The notes: a model not told the origin generated them from the letters alone. A stretch of 64,000 nucleotides of DNA from Colwellia polaris (GCF_002104515.1 NZ_NBOE01000002.1:62001-126000); one strand, 5' to 3'. Counted from the first letter of the stretch, positions 9,195-19,148 are shown. Numbers and translations are program-made.

Positions 9195-9497
9195 TTAGTT
9201 AAGTTCAAATTCAAAGCTAGCAATACTTGCTGCTAATTTTTCAGGATTAACTTTATAATCACCAGAAGCAATAGCATTTTTTAATTCAGCAATTTTTTTC
9301 TGATTTAGTACCGGTGATTCAGCTGCTTTTTTCTGCAACTCAGTCATCTGTTTTGCTTGCGCTGTAATAGACACCGAATCGCGAGGTGACAACTTTACTT
9401 GTTGCGATGCATTAGCATTTTCGCTAACTTGCTGTTTGGTTTGTACTTGTTGCTTTACTTGATTGGTGTTATTCAAGTTGTTGATATTAATAGCCAT
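9195..9497 (-). CDS. flgM: FlgM, anti-sigma-28 factor
   Basis: A 100-residue protein with a disordered, Gln/Asn-rich N-terminus. The conserved C-terminal half (DSVSITAQAKQMTELQKKAA, then KIAELKNAIASGDYKVNPEKLA) binds FliA. FlgM holds FliA inactive until it is exported through the finished hook-basal body. ATG start with an AGGA ribosome site. A near-consensus sigma-28 promoter lies directly upstream, giving the expected feedback on its own synthesis. fliA is at 54588 in this window. Confidence 0.95.
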   Translation of the reverse strand: MAININNLNNTNQVKQQVQTKQQVSENANASQQVKLSPRDSVSITAQAKQMTELQKKAAESPVLNQKKIAELKNAIASGDYKVNPEKLAASIASFEFELN

Positions 9498-9537
9498 TAT
9501 TGTATCCTACTTACAACAGTTATTGGTTTCTAACCTT

Positions 9538-9564
9538 TTATCGGCAAAATAGCAGAAAACTTAA
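9538..9564 (-). promoter_or_regulatory. Sigma-28 (FliA) promoter of flgM-flgN
   Basis: On the minus strand TTAAGTTT, an 11-nt spacer and a perfect GCCGATAA. This is 15 of 16 positions of the enterobacterial consensus TAAAGTTT-N11-GCCGATAA. The -10 lies about 40 nt from the flgM ATG. Confidence 0.9.
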
Positions 9565-9571
9565 GCAATTA

Positions 9572-10264
9572 TTATAAATTAATTACCACTTGGTTAATAG
9601 CACTAACTTGACCTTGAACTATTCGCCCAGATTGTTTATTTCGTACTGCTATAATTTCACCTAAACTACCGTCATTTAATGCCACGCCAGCAGACTTAAT
9701 TTCGAAGCTTTTAGATTTAGCAATAATATTAACCGGTGCATCTTTGCAAACAAAGCAAGTGTTTTTATTGGTTATAATACTGCCTTTAGATAAATTTCTT
9801 TTAATACGAGCACCGGTAACTAACTTAGCATCAGTCATCACTGTTCCGCGTATTTGGCTAGAGTCTTTAAATATAACTTCCATATTACTTTGATTAAGTA
9901 AAGTGCCTTTATTTACCCGCATGCGAGTCACCAAAACAGGCACTATTGTTTGAATTCTCACCGGAATATATAAATACCAAGAATCTTCGTCGGCACAAAC
10001 AATTTTAACATTTACGTTTCTACCGTTATGGTTTTCAGGTATATTTGCCGTTAATGGTAGCAAACATGATTGCAATGAAATTCTGGGATCTATTTCAGAT
10101 ACTTCAACATTCAGCTTTCCTTGAGCAGGTATAGTTACGTTGCTTTCGACATGTTTTTTGATGAAGTTATAAATATATTCGCGATCAAATGTCATGGCTG
10201 AGCTAGTACTAACTATAGCGAAGTATATAAAGGGTATTGTTAAAAATATCTTAAATTGGCTCAT
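9572..10264 (-). CDS. flgA: FlgA, periplasmic chaperone for P-ring assembly
   Basis: A 230-residue exported protein with signal peptide at about residues 1-23 (MSQFKIFLTIPFIYFAIVST and on). FlgA helps FlgI polymerise into the P ring. The C-terminal SAF-type part is visible: GTLLNQSNMEVIFKDSSQIR, then a Lys/Asn-rich turn, AGVALNDGSLGEIIAVRNKQ and a final GQVSAINQVVINL. It is followed on the same strand by flgM-flgN, and diverges from cheV. No clear sigma-54 or sigma-28 site was seen upstream. Confidence 0.92.
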   Translation of the reverse strand: MSQFKIFLTIPFIYFAIVSTSSAMTFDREYIYNFIKKHVESNVTIPAQGKLNVEVSEIDPRISLQSCLLPLTANIPENHNGRNVNVKIVCADEDSWYLYIPVRIQTIVPVLVTRMRVNKGTLLNQSNMEVIFKDSSQIRGTVMTDAKLVTGARIKRNLSKGSIITNKNTCFVCKDAPVNIIAKSKSFEIKSAGVALNDGSLGEIIAVRNKQSGRIVQGQVSAINQVVINL

Positions 10265-10448
10265 AAATTCTTATTAACTGCTAGGGAAATGAAAATACTC
10301 GTCTACGCTTAATTTAGTTAACTCTATTTAAATTAACATGCAAAACGTCAAAGAATTTACGTTCTGCCTAGACAGTAGTCGTTTTAATGTTTGTACAATC
10401 AAGAATCGTGCCTTTGTTAGTTACATGGGCATATCAAAGAGGTTTCTT

Positions 10449-11384
10449 ATGACAGGTATATTAGACTCAGTTAATCAGCGCACTCAATTAGTAGGTCAAA
10501 ATAGATTAGAGCTGCTGCTATTTAAACTTATAGGTCGCCAACGCTTTGGTATTAACGTATTTAAAGTACGTGAAGTTATGCCATGCCCAAGATTGACGTT
10601 ATTACCCAAACAAGACAAATATATTAAAGGGGTGGCGCATATTCGTGGTCAAACTATTTCGGTAATCGATTTAAGCAAAGCAACTGGTGGTCCTGAGATT
10701 GTTCAAACTGAGACTAGCTTTGTTATTATTGCCGAGTATAACCGTAGTGTGCAGGGTTTTCTTGTTGCAGGTGTTGAGCGTATTGTAACCCTTAGTTGGA
10801 AAGACATGATGCCACCGCCTGAAGGCGCTGGTAAGTCTAGTTACTTAACTGCGGTAACTGAAATTGACAACGAAATGGTGTCGATTCTTGATGTTGAAAA
10901 AATTCTAAATGAAATTAGTCCCATCTCGACTAATCTAAGTGAAGGTATTGCTGATTCTAGTGTTGGTGAAAAAATTGGTGAACGAGTTATCATGATTGCC
11001 GATGACTCTTCTGTAGCCCGAAATCAAGTTAAACGCTCGCTTGAACCCCTGGGGCTAACAATGCTGCTGGCAAAAAATGGCCAAGATGCATTAGAGCAAT
11101 TAAGGCTAATTGCCGACGAGTGTCAGAATTGTATCACTGAAAAGGTGGCATTACTGATTTCTGATATCGAGATGCCAGAGATGGACGGTTACACATTAAC
11201 ATCTGAAGTTAAAAACAATGACAGATTAAAAGCAATGCCAGTTATATTACATACCTCGTTAAGTGGTGTTTTCAATAATGCTATGGTTGAAAAGGTAGGA
11301 GCTGAAGACTTTATCCCTAAATTTCATCCCGATGAGCTAGCTACAGCAGTTAAAAGGTGGTTAAAACATGATGAAGTTTCTTAA
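10449..11384 (+). CDS. cheV: CheV, CheW-receiver hybrid chemotaxis coupling protein
   Basis: A 311-residue protein with a CheW-like domain at about 20-155 (NRLELLLFKL, FGINVFKVREVM, HIRGQTISVIDL) followed by a response-regulator receiver at about 180-305. The receiver has the acidic pair in IADDSS, phospho-acceptor Asp239 in SDIEMPEMDG and the Lys in FIPKF. The ATG at 10449 (AGAGG ribosome site) gives the usual length; the upstream start at 10338 adds 37 unrelated residues. CheV couples receptors to CheA and may aid adaptation. It pairs with cheR just before flgB, as in Vibrio. Confidence 0.95.
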   Translation: MTGILDSVNQRTQLVGQNRLELLLFKLIGRQRFGINVFKVREVMPCPRLTLLPKQDKYIKGVAHIRGQTISVIDLSKATGGPEIVQTETSFVIIAEYNRSVQGFLVAGVERIVTLSWKDMMPPPEGAGKSSYLTAVTEIDNEMVSILDVEKILNEISPISTNLSEGIADSSVGEKIGERVIMIADDSSVARNQVKRSLEPLGLTMLLAKNGQDALEQLRLIADECQNCITEKVALLISDIEMPEMDGYTLTSEVKNNDRLKAMPVILHTSLSGVFNNAMVEKVGAEDFIPKFHPDELATAVKRWLKHDEVS

Positions 11385-11417
11385 AATGTATTTACAGCTT
11401 TCTATTGAAGCGGGTTA

Positions 11418-12254
11418 TTGCGAGTGGTAATTAATGAGATAGATAATAAAAGCTATGATCAGTTTCGTAGCTTTTTAGAGCAACAATGTGGCATCGTGTT
11501 AGGCGAAAATAAACAGTACTTGGTCAAAAGCCGACTAACACCTCTATTGCTAAAGTTTGACATTAGCTCATTATCAGCATTAGTTACGCAAACCCTTAAC
11601 CCGGTAAATCGGCAATTAAGGGCGGCAGTTATTGACGCTATGACAACGAATGAAACGTTATGGTTTAGAGACGAATACCCATTTGAACTGCTAAAAAAAC
11701 GTATTTTGGCAGAATTTAAAAATCAACGAACACCTTTAAGAATTTGGTCAGCAGCTAGCTCATCGGGACAAGAGCCCTATTCAATTGCTATGGCTATTTA
11801 TGAATTTCAACAAAGTAATCCGGGGGCATTTCCTGGCGGTGTTCAAATTATTGGCACTGACATCTCCAACACTATGTTAGAACAATGCAAATATGCTCAT
11901 TATGACAATTTAGCGTTGTCTAGAGGCTTATCAGCTGAGCGGAAAAGAAAGTTTTTTGAGACGAGCGAAAACGGCATGTTAAAGCTTAAAGATGTGATTA
12001 AAAACATGGTGAGTTTTCGTCAGCTGAACTTGTTAAATAGCTACAGTATAATGGGACGTTTTGATCTTGTGTTTTGTCGTAACGTATTGATTTACTTCTC
12101 ACCTGAATTAAAATCAAAAATTATCTCTCAAATTCATGGCACTTTAAATAATGGCCGATATTTATTTTTAGGTGCCTCGGAATCACTTTCAGGTATCAGC
12201 CAAGATTTTAATATGCTCCGCTGTAGTCCAGGTATTATTTACCAAAAAAAGTAA
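11418..12254 (+). CDS. cheR: CheR, chemoreceptor glutamate methyltransferase
   Basis: A 278-residue SAM-dependent methyltransferase that methylates receptor glutamates. The N-terminal helical domain includes FRSFLEQQCGIVLGENKQYL. The SAM-binding motif IWSAASSSGQEPYSIAM is near residue 109, and FDLVFCRNVLIYF is near 216. The start is uncertain: TTG at 11418 or GTG at 11424, both weakly served by GAAGCGGG. The 33-nt spacing after cheV suggests co-transcription. Confidence 0.95.
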   Translation: MRVVINEIDNKSYDQFRSFLEQQCGIVLGENKQYLVKSRLTPLLLKFDISSLSALVTQTLNPVNRQLRAAVIDAMTTNETLWFRDEYPFELLKKRILAEFKNQRTPLRIWSAASSSGQEPYSIAMAIYEFQQSNPGAFPGGVQIIGTDISNTMLEQCKYAHYDNLALSRGLSAERKRKFFETSENGMLKLKDVIKNMVSFRQLNLLNSYSIMGRFDLVFCRNVLIYFSPELKSKIISQIHGTLNNGRYLFLGASESLSGISQDFNMLRCSPGIIYQKK

Positions 12255-12268
12255 CCTCTCTGAATCTC

Positions 12269-12284
12269 TGGCATAAATCTTGAA
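12269..12284 (+). promoter_or_regulatory. Probable sigma-54 promoter of the flgBCDE operon
   Basis: TGGCATAAATCTTGAA keeps the -24 GG and TTG at correct spacing, but has GA instead of GC at -12. It lies 33 nt before the flgB start. The -12 mismatch lowers confidence. Confidence 0.55.
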
Positions 12285-12316
12285 TAAATACCTTCATTCA
12301 TATGGAGGTATTTTTT

Positions 12317-12715
12317 ATGGCTATTAGTTTTGAAAAAGCATTTGGCATTTACCCGCAAAGTATACAGGTGAGTGCAGAACGCGCGGAGATTATTGCTGGC
12401 AATATTGCCAATGCCGATACACCCGGCTACAAAGCCAAAGGATTGGACTTCAAAGCCGCATTAGCGCAAGCAGCCTCAAAGCAACAAACGGGGATGACTC
12501 GTACTAACGAAAAACATTTTGATGTTCGTATGGAACTCAATAATGGTGTGGGTTTTCGCGTACCTGATCAAGCTGATACCGGTGACGGTAATAACGTAGA
12601 TGTACAAGTGGAACGAAACTTGTATCTAGAAAACTCTATGAAATATCAAGCAAGCCTACAATTTCTGAACGGAAGTATTAAAGGCTTGAGAAAAGCAATT
12701 ACTGGAGGGCAATAA
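12317..12715 (+). CDS. flgB: FlgB, proximal rod protein
   Basis: A 132-residue rod protein from the ATG at 12317, which has a perfect GGAGG ribosome site; an upstream in-frame ATG at 12302 would precede that site. The conserved axial-protein region AGNIANADTPGYKAKGLDFK is near residues 33-52. The C-terminal helix (NLYLENSMKYQASLQFLNGS) pairs with it in the rod. It is the first gene of flgBCDE and abuts flgC by 2 nt. Confidence 0.96.
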   Translation: MAISFEKAFGIYPQSIQVSAERAEIIAGNIANADTPGYKAKGLDFKAALAQAASKQQTGMTRTNEKHFDVRMELNNGVGFRVPDQADTGDGNNVDVQVERNLYLENSMKYQASLQFLNGSIKGLRKAITGGQ

Positions 12716-12717
12716 AA

Positions 12718-13137
12718 ATGAGCCTATTTAATGTATTTTCTATTTCTGGTTCTGGCATGAGCGCACAGTCTGTTCGCTTAAATACCACAGCGAGTAATAT
12801 TGCTAATGCTGATAGTGTCAGCAGTAGTGTCGATCAAACATATCGTGCACGCCACCCAGTTTTTGCCGCCCAGATGCAAAAAGCTGCCGCCGGACAGAAT
12901 GAGTCAGTAGGTGTGCAGGTACTTGGTGTTGTTGAAAGCAATAAGCCACTTAATGTTGAATATGCCCCTGACCATCCAATGGCTGACGGTGAAGGTTATA
13001 TTTACAAGCCGAACGTCAATGTTATCGAAGAAATGACCAATATGATTTCTGCGTCTCGTTCATACCAAACCAATGTGCAAATAGCGGAGTCAGCAAAAAG
13101 TATGCTAACTAAAACGCTTGCACTTGGTCAACGCTAA
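12718..13137 (+). CDS. flgC: FlgC, proximal rod protein
   Basis: A 139-residue rod subunit. It has the N-terminal SGSGMSAQSVRLNTTASNIA signature and the C-terminal VIEEMTNMISASRSYQTNVQ, both typical of FlgC. It assembles distal to FlgB in the periplasmic rod and is exported without a cleaved signal by the flagellar type III system. The start ATG lies 2 nt after flgB. Confidence 0.96.
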   Translation: MSLFNVFSISGSGMSAQSVRLNTTASNIANADSVSSSVDQTYRARHPVFAAQMQKAAAGQNESVGVQVLGVVESNKPLNVEYAPDHPMADGEGYIYKPNVNVIEEMTNMISASRSYQTNVQIAESAKSMLTKTLALGQR

Positions 13138-13155
13138 GGTTAAATAGGAATTAAC

Positions 13156-13845
13156 ATGGAAACTGTATCTGGCTCTAGCCCATTAGACAATATTCGTTGG
13201 CAGCAAGACACATCAACTCCTGAGGCTGATGAAAATAGAGGTATGCTAACGCAAGCAGATTTCTTCGCGCTGCTTACCCAAGAATTGTCAAATCAAGATC
13301 CGACCAAGCCGGTTGAAAACAATGAGATGATTTCTCAGATGACCGCTTTCTCAACCACAGATGGCGTAACACAGTTAAACGACCAATTTACCAGCTTTGC
13401 AGCTTCGATGTCGTCTAGTCAAGCATTGCAAGCTTCATCACTTGTCGGACGCAGCGTGCTCGTTGAAGACAACGTGTTTGGTATGGAAGAAGGTCAATCA
13501 GTAAAAGGTAAATTGGTAACCGACCAACCAGCAAGTAATGTCAACATTTATGTAGAGAATGTTGCCGGTGAAATTATACAAACCGTGCCGGTAGGTAGTG
13601 TTGCATCGGGTGAATTTACTTTCACTTGGGATGGACAAGGATCAGATGGTGAGCCTGCACCAGAGGGGGCATATCGTTTTCGTGTTGCCGGCTTAGTTGA
13701 AGGTAACGCATCAGAATTGCAAGCGATGACTTATCGTAAAGTCGACAGTGTCACTTTGGCCGGTAGCGGTGGAAGTATTTTATTAAACCTTAATGGTGGT
13801 AGCACCATGAAACTTTCAGATGTAGTTGAAGTTTCTCAAGGTTAA
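13156..13845 (+). CDS. flgD: FlgD, hook-capping scaffold
   Basis: A 229-residue protein. FFALLTQELSNQDPTKPVEN near residue 36 is the hallmark FlgD N-terminal motif. It is followed by a beta-rich FlgD Ig/tudor-like part (GEFTFTWDGQGSDGEPAPEG near 153). FlgD caps the growing hook and is discarded once FlgK arrives. It lies 18 nt after flgC and 28 nt before flgE. Confidence 0.95.
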   Translation: METVSGSSPLDNIRWQQDTSTPEADENRGMLTQADFFALLTQELSNQDPTKPVENNEMISQMTAFSTTDGVTQLNDQFTSFAASMSSSQALQASSLVGRSVLVEDNVFGMEEGQSVKGKLVTDQPASNVNIYVENVAGEIIQTVPVGSVASGEFTFTWDGQGSDGEPAPEGAYRFRVAGLVEGNASELQAMTYRKVDSVTLAGSGGSILLNLNGGSTMKLSDVVEVSQG

Positions 13846-13873
13846 GCAATCATTTTTTATATGAGGTGAAATT

Positions 13874-15253
13874 ATGTCATTTAATGTAGCGTTGAGCGGA
13901 TTAAACGCAGCTCAGAAAGATTTGGATGTAACATCCAACAACATAGCCAATGTAAACACCACCGGCTTTAAAGAATCACGTGCAGAATTCGTTGACGTTT
14001 ACGCGGCTTCGCTTTTATCTTCGAGTAAAACAAAAGTTGGTGACGGTGTTTTGACAGCAGAAGTTGCACAACAGTTTTCACAAGGTAGTATAAAATTTAC
14101 TGAAAACTCTTTAGATTTAGCGATTACGGGAAACGGTTTTTTTGCTACGGTTCCTGAGCTAAACAGTTTAGAAACCTCATATACACGTGCTGGCCAATTT
14201 AAGCTAAACCAAGATAACTTTATTGTAAACTCGCAAGGTGGTTATTTACTTGGTTTCCCTGTAAATGCTGACGGTACTTCTGCTTCAGTAAGTTTAAGTA
14301 CTGCTGAACCCATTCGTATACCAACGGCTTCAGGTGCACCACAAAAGTCATCAGAAGTTGATATTAGAATGAACTTGCCGGCAGGCGATAGTTATATTTC
14401 TTCTGCGCCAGGTAACTTTGACCCAGAAGATCCATTAACGTTTAACCATTCAACATCGGTAACAATCTTCGATTCATTAGGTGATAGCCATGTAATGACC
14501 TATTACTTTATTAAAGATGATCCAAGTGTAAACCCAAATGAATGGATGCTTTTCGCCTCGGTAGATGGCAGTCCTATTGATTTGGTTGACCCAGCCGCTG
14601 ATGGTAATACTAACCCTGTTGGTGGAGCCGTATCAGGCCCATTATCTGCAGGTGGCGGCTTAACGGGTGCTAGATTAATATTTGATTCTTCGGGTGATTT
14701 TCAATCTCAAGTACCTGCAGATGCTTTCGGCGGTATTACGACTGTTGACTTTTCTAACCATTTGCCTAACGGTGCAGACACCTCACAAACGGTTCAAATT
14801 GATTTTAACCTAGACCCACTAGGCCCGAATCCAAACGAACCTACGCAGTTTGCCTCTAACTTTGAGGTTACATCATTACAGCAAGATGGTTTAGCTGTTG
14901 GTCGTTTAACCGGTATAGATATTGGTACTGACGGGTTAGTTAGAGCAACTTATAGTAATGGTACTTCTGAACCATTATCGAGAATTGCCATGGTAAACTT
15001 TGCCAATGAGCAAGGCTTAAAACAGGTGGGTAGTACGGCTTGGAAAGAAAGTATTACTTCAGGTGAAGCATTAGCAGGCGAGGGTGGTTCAGGTACTTTT
15101 GGTACCATAAACTCTTCAGCTTTAGAGCAATCTAATGTTAACTTAACCTCAGAATTGATTGACTTGATTTCAGCGCAGCGTAATTTCCAAGCAAACTCGC
15201 GAGCACTAGAAGTAGATAATCAATTAAACCAAACGATTTTACAGATTCGTTAA
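13874..15253 (+). CDS. flgE: FlgE, flagellar hook protein
   Basis: A 459-residue hook subunit. The N-terminal axial motif is FNVALSGLNAAQKDLDVTSN followed by NIANVNTTGFKESRAEF. The C-terminal half of the coiled coil is ELIDLISAQRNFQANSRALE. The central domains are of typical length for marine gammaproteobacteria. The ATG follows a TGAGGTG ribosome site. It is the last gene of the flgBCDE unit and is followed by a terminator. Confidence 0.96.
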   Translation: MSFNVALSGLNAAQKDLDVTSNNIANVNTTGFKESRAEFVDVYAASLLSSSKTKVGDGVLTAEVAQQFSQGSIKFTENSLDLAITGNGFFATVPELNSLETSYTRAGQFKLNQDNFIVNSQGGYLLGFPVNADGTSASVSLSTAEPIRIPTASGAPQKSSEVDIRMNLPAGDSYISSAPGNFDPEDPLTFNHSTSVTIFDSLGDSHVMTYYFIKDDPSVNPNEWMLFASVDGSPIDLVDPAADGNTNPVGGAVSGPLSAGGGLTGARLIFDSSGDFQSQVPADAFGGITTVDFSNHLPNGADTSQTVQIDFNLDPLGPNPNEPTQFASNFEVTSLQQDGLAVGRLTGIDIGTDGLVRATYSNGTSEPLSRIAMVNFANEQGLKQVGSTAWKESITSGEALAGEGGSGTFGTINSSALEQSNVNLTSELIDLISAQRNFQANSRALEVDNQLNQTILQIR

Positions 15254-15332
15254 TTAGAAGCTATTTAAGCGCCTAACTAGCTTAGTTTAATTAGAGCGCT
15301 TGTTAGTTAACTCGTGTGCTGAGTTCGAATAT

Positions 15333-15369
15333 AAAAACCAGATAATCTTACCGAGATATCTGGTTTTTT
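15333..15369 (+). terminator. Rho-independent terminator of flgBCDE
   Basis: AAAAACCAGATA (15333-15344) pairs with TATCTGGTTTTT (from 15357) and is followed by further Ts. It separates flgBCDE from flgF onward. Between it and the sigma-54 site at 15688 there is only AT-rich sequence with no ORF or further structure I can support. Confidence 0.85.
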
Positions 15370-15687
15370 AATGCCCATATCTTGGTTGAATTATTAGACA
15401 ATAGAACTGTCATTAGTATGAAAAAGTCGTTCATTATAATAATCAAATAGTGAGTGCTATATGCGATAGCTCTTAGTGCTTACTATTTATTGACGGTAAA
15501 ACTTAGCTTAAATAAAGCATAATATTATAAGTACACAAGCCAGGTTATTATCAGTATTTTAATTAATCGCTTTATTCCATCTTTCTGATTTAAATATTTT
15601 TTAGCCGCTTTGTTTATATTTTTCTCTGTACGAACTTGACATAAATTCCATTTTTTATTTGTAACCCAATAGCATCATTTTCGTATC

Positions 15688-15703
15688 TGGCACTTTATTT
15701 GCA
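15688..15703 (+). promoter_or_regulatory. Sigma-54 promoter of the flgFGHIJKL operon
   Basis: TGGCACTTTATTTGCA is a full match to TGGCAC-N5-TTGCA. It lies 41 nt before the flgF ATG. This is the cleanest sigma-54 site in the window. Confidence 0.93.
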
Positions 15704-15743
15704 ACAGTTCAAATATTATAACTATTATTGGGTGAACTTTATT

Positions 15744-16487
15744 ATGGATAAGATGCTATATATCGCCATGAGCGGTGCGAAGCAGAATATGCAAGCCTTA
15801 TCAGTCACTGCTAATAATCTCGCTAACGCCAAAACAACAGGCTTTAAAGCTGATTTAGCGAATGCTAGAGCAATGCAAGCTTTCGGCGAAGGCTTGCCTA
15901 CTCGCGTGTTTTCTATGACCGAACGAGCAGGCCAAAACTTTGACAGTGGCGCTTTACTTACCACAGGTCGAGATCTCGATATTGCCATTAAAGGGGCAGG
16001 ATGGTTAACCGTTCAAACTAAAGACGGCAGCGAAGCTTACACCCGTAATGGTCAATTAAAGTTAAATGAAAATGGTGCATTAGAAACGTCAAATGGTGAG
16101 TTAGTCATTGGTGACACGGGACCAATTTTTTTACCGCTACCAGTAAATAATATCAATATAGCCGGTGACGGAACCATTATGGTTCAGCCAGAAGGTGCTC
16201 CTGCTTCTGTACAAGAAGAAGTCGCACGTTTGAAGCTAGTGAACCCCGACAGCCGTTTGTTAGAAAAAGGTAACGACGGTCTATTTCGCCGAAAAGACGG
16301 CAACAATGAACCGGCTGATATCACGGTATCAGTAGCCAATGGTTCGTTAGAATCAAGTAACGTAAATCCGATCAGTGAAATGACCGATATGATCGCACTG
16401 CAACGTCAATTTGAAATGCAGTTAAAAATGATGAAAACCGCTGAAGAAGTTGACTCAAGTGCATCTTCATTATTACGAACGTTCTAA
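15744..16487 (+). CDS. flgF: FlgF, proximal rod protein
   Basis: A 247-residue rod protein beginning MDKMLYIAMSGAKQNMQALS, the usual FlgF start. It has NNLANAKTTGFKADLANARA near residue 27 and ISEMTDMIALQRQFEMQLKM at the C-terminus. The longer ORF beginning at 15699 starts inside the sigma-54 promoter and is rejected. FlgF forms part of the rod between FlgC and FlgG. It is the first gene of a long operon reaching flgL. Confidence 0.95.
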   Translation: MDKMLYIAMSGAKQNMQALSVTANNLANAKTTGFKADLANARAMQAFGEGLPTRVFSMTERAGQNFDSGALLTTGRDLDIAIKGAGWLTVQTKDGSEAYTRNGQLKLNENGALETSNGELVIGDTGPIFLPLPVNNINIAGDGTIMVQPEGAPASVQEEVARLKLVNPDSRLLEKGNDGLFRRKDGNNEPADITVSVANGSLESSNVNPISEMTDMIALQRQFEMQLKMMKTAEEVDSSASSLLRTF

Positions 16488-16509
16488 ATAAATTTTTTCG
16501 AGGTGATGT

Positions 16510-17298
16510 ATGAACCCAGCATTATGGATTAGTAAAACTGGCTTAGATGCGCAAACAAAAGAAATTGCTGTTATCTCGCATAACTTAGCCAATGCGAGCA
16601 CGGTAGGCTTTAAAAAGAGCCGAGCAGTATTTGAAGATTTACTGTATCAAAATATCAATCAACCTGGTGGACGTTCAGCACAAGACACTGAAATGCCATC
16701 TGGATTAATGCTAGGTGCCGGTACCAAAGTTGTAGCCACACAAAAAATTCATACCCAAGGCGACATGCTTAATACCGACAATGCCCTAGATTTAATGATC
16801 CAAGGCGAAGGTATGTTTGAGATTTTAATGCCAGATGGCTCGTCTGCCTATTCGCGTAATGGCCAATTTACCATGGACGAAGAAGGTAACATTGTAACAC
16901 CAGGCGCAGGCTACTTATTACAACCTCAAGTTACGGTTCCTGAAGATGCCTTGAGTATTATTGTTTCACAAGATGGTGAAGTTTCCGTTACCTTGCAAGG
17001 CCAAGCTGAACCAGCGGTTATCGGGCAAATTAATACCATTAATTTTATTAACCCAACGGGTTTAGAGCCAATTGGCCAGAACTTGTATGTTGAAACCGCT
17101 GTTAGTGGTGCGCCTCAAGAGGGTGTTCCGGGCTTAGAAGGTTACGGGTTAATCGTACAAGGCGCTTTGGAAACATCAAACGTTAATACCACTGAAGAGC
17201 TGGTAAACTTGATTGAAAGTCAGCGTGTTTATGAAATGAACTCTAAAGTTATTTCTGCTGTTGATCAAATGCTTAGCTACATTAATCAACAATTATAA
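16510..17298 (+). CDS. flgG: FlgG, distal rod protein
   Basis: A 262-residue axial protein. The start is MNPALWISKTGLDAQTKEIA, then SHNLANASTVGFKKSRAVFE and a C-terminal TTEELVNLIESQRVYEMNSK. The length equals typical FlgG (about 260). FlgG forms the distal rod that crosses the peptidoglycan and outer membrane. The ribosome site is CGAGGTGATGT. flgH follows 17 nt later. Confidence 0.96.
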   Translation: MNPALWISKTGLDAQTKEIAVISHNLANASTVGFKKSRAVFEDLLYQNINQPGGRSAQDTEMPSGLMLGAGTKVVATQKIHTQGDMLNTDNALDLMIQGEGMFEILMPDGSSAYSRNGQFTMDEEGNIVTPGAGYLLQPQVTVPEDALSIIVSQDGEVSVTLQGQAEPAVIGQINTINFINPTGLEPIGQNLYVETAVSGAPQEGVPGLEGYGLIVQGALETSNVNTTEELVNLIESQRVYEMNSKVISAVDQMLSYINQQL

Positions 17299-17315
17299 AA
17301 GTTGAGGAAGGTATC

Positions 17316-18023
17316 ATGAACGGCAAAAAAAATTCGATAGTATTTACCTTATTAAAGGTCAGTATAGTTACTTTACTTTTCACTGGTTGTGCTAGCACCG
17401 AACAGGCAAGAACATTACCAGATGATCCTGATTTTGCGCCTATTTTGCCTGAAATGGAAGATGAGCCTTTAGTGCCAACAGGCTCACTTTTTAAACTCAA
17501 TTATATTAATAATATATATTCAGACTCCAAAGCACATAGAGTTGGCGACATTATTTCTGTCATTTTGAGTGAAAGCACTCAATCACAAAAAAGTGCTAAA
17601 ACTGAGTTAACTAAAGAAAACAGTGCATCGTTAAACCCTATTACAGGATTTGGTGGCGCAGCCGTAAACTTTAATAACAAGGCGATACAGTTTGGCTATG
17701 ATCAATCGTCAGACTTTTCTGGTGATGCTAAAGCTAATCAAGGAAACAGTTTATCTGGCAATATTTCTGTGCATGTTTTACGCGTGCTACCTAACGGAAA
17801 CCTGATGATTCGTGGCGAAAAGTGGATGTCGTTAAATAATGGTGATGAGTTTATACGCTTAACCGGTATTGTTCGCTCACAAGACATTAGCTCAAGTAAT
17901 ACTGTTACCTCAAGTAAAGTCGCTAATGCTCGTATCGAGTATGCTGGCACTGGAACTTTTGCAGATGTACAAGAACAAGGCTGGTTGTCTAAGTTTTTTA
18001 GTAGCTCTTGGTGGCCTCTTTAG
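17316..18023 (+). CDS. flgH: FlgH, L-ring lipoprotein
   Basis: A 235-residue outer-membrane lipoprotein. The signal peptide ends in an LFTGC lipobox near residue 25. Downstream are [40 protein letters not shown] and the C-terminal [20 protein letters not shown], all typical of FlgH. It forms the L ring around the distal rod. The ribosome site is TTGAGGAAGG. flgI starts 8 nt after the stop. Confidence 0.96.
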   Translation: MNGKKNSIVFTLLKVSIVTLLFTGCASTEQARTLPDDPDFAPILPEMEDEPLVPTGSLFKLNYINNIYSDSKAHRVGDIISVILSESTQSQKSAKTELTKENSASLNPITGFGGAAVNFNNKAIQFGYDQSSDFSGDAKANQGNSLSGNISVHVLRVLPNGNLMIRGEKWMSLNNGDEFIRLTGIVRSQDISSSNTVTSSKVANARIEYAGTGTFADVQEQGWLSKFFSSSWWPL

Positions 18024-18031
18024 AGGGAAAT

Positions 18032-19129
18032 ATGATGAAAAAGTATTTATATAGTTTCATTTGTTTGAGTGTGTTTTTGTTCGTATCTGAAGCAAGTGCT
18101 CAGCGTATAAAAGACCTAGCAGATGTAGCGGGTGTAAGAAGCAACCAACTTATTGGTTATGGTTTAGTGGTAGGTTTACCTGGCACAGGTGAACAAAGCC
18201 CTTTTACAGAACAAAGCTTTAAAACCATGTTAAGTAACTTCGGTATTACTATGCCGGCCAACTTAAAGCCTAAAATTAAAAATGTTGCAGCCGTAGCTGT
18301 ACATGCTGAATTACCTGCGTTTTCAAAACCGGGTCAAAAAATTGATGTAACAGTTTCTTCAATGGGCAGCGCACAAAGCTTGCGTGGCGGTACGTTAATT
18401 CAAACCATATTAATGGGATTAGATGGTAATGCTTATGCAGTAGCTCAAGGTAGCTTAATTGTGAGTGGTTTAGGTGCTGAAGGGTTAGATGGGTCAAAAG
18501 TGATTGCAAATACCCCTACGGTAGGGCGAATTGCCAATGGTGCTATGGTGGAACGAGAAGTACTTTCACCATTTACTTCGGGCGATCATATAACCTTTAA
18601 TCTTCATAATGCTGATTTTACTACGGCTAAACGACTTTCAGATACTATAAATAATTTAATCTCTGGTTCTGCTCGCGCAATTGATGCGACGTCTGTAAGA
18701 GTAACTGCGCCTAGAGATGCGGCCGACAGAGTGAGCTTTTTAGCCACATTAGAAAACTTAGAGTTTGAACCGGGCTCACCGTCGGCAAAAATTATTGTTA
18801 ACTCGCGTACGGGTACCATTGTTATTGGCGCAGATGTGCGTTTACTGCCTGCGGCAATAACACATGGTGGCATTACAGTCACCATTAATGAGATTGAAGG
18901 AGTTTCGCAACCTAACGCATTTTCTGAGGGAGAAACGGTAGCAACAAATCAATCAATTATTGATGTTAAGCAAGACGACTCTCGCATGTTTGTTTTCGAT
19001 CCCGGTGTTACTTTGGATGCATTAGTACGAGCAATAAACCAAGTAGGTGCTGGTCCTGGTGATGTTATGGCGATACTAGAAGCACTAGACCAAGCAGGTG
19101 CACTTCGGGGAAATTTGATCATTATATAA
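18032..19129 (+). CDS. flgI: FlgI, P-ring protein
   Basis: A 365-residue periplasmic protein with a signal peptide ending SEASA before [20 protein letters not shown], the conserved mature FlgI N-terminus. I chose the ATG at 18032 (GAGGG ribosome site, second ATG adjacent at 18035); an upstream GTG at 18008 would overlap flgH and extend before the signal peptide. FlgI polymerises into the P ring in the peptidoglycan layer, aided by FlgA. Confidence 0.96.
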   Translation: MMKKYLYSFICLSVFLFVSEASAQRIKDLADVAGVRSNQLIGYGLVVGLPGTGEQSPFTEQSFKTMLSNFGITMPANLKPKIKNVAAVAVHAELPAFSKPGQKIDVTVSSMGSAQSLRGGTLIQTILMGLDGNAYAVAQGSLIVSGLGAEGLDGSKVIANTPTVGRIANGAMVEREVLSPFTSGDHITFNLHNADFTTAKRLSDTINNLISGSARAIDATSVRVTAPRDAADRVSFLATLENLEFEPGSPSAKIIVNSRTGTIVIGADVRLLPAAITHGGITVTINEIEGVSQPNAFSEGETVATNQSIIDVKQDDSRMFVFDPGVTLDALVRAINQVGAGPGDVMAILEALDQAGALRGNLIII

Positions 19130-19148
19130 TGATCAAGAGAGCCTAATT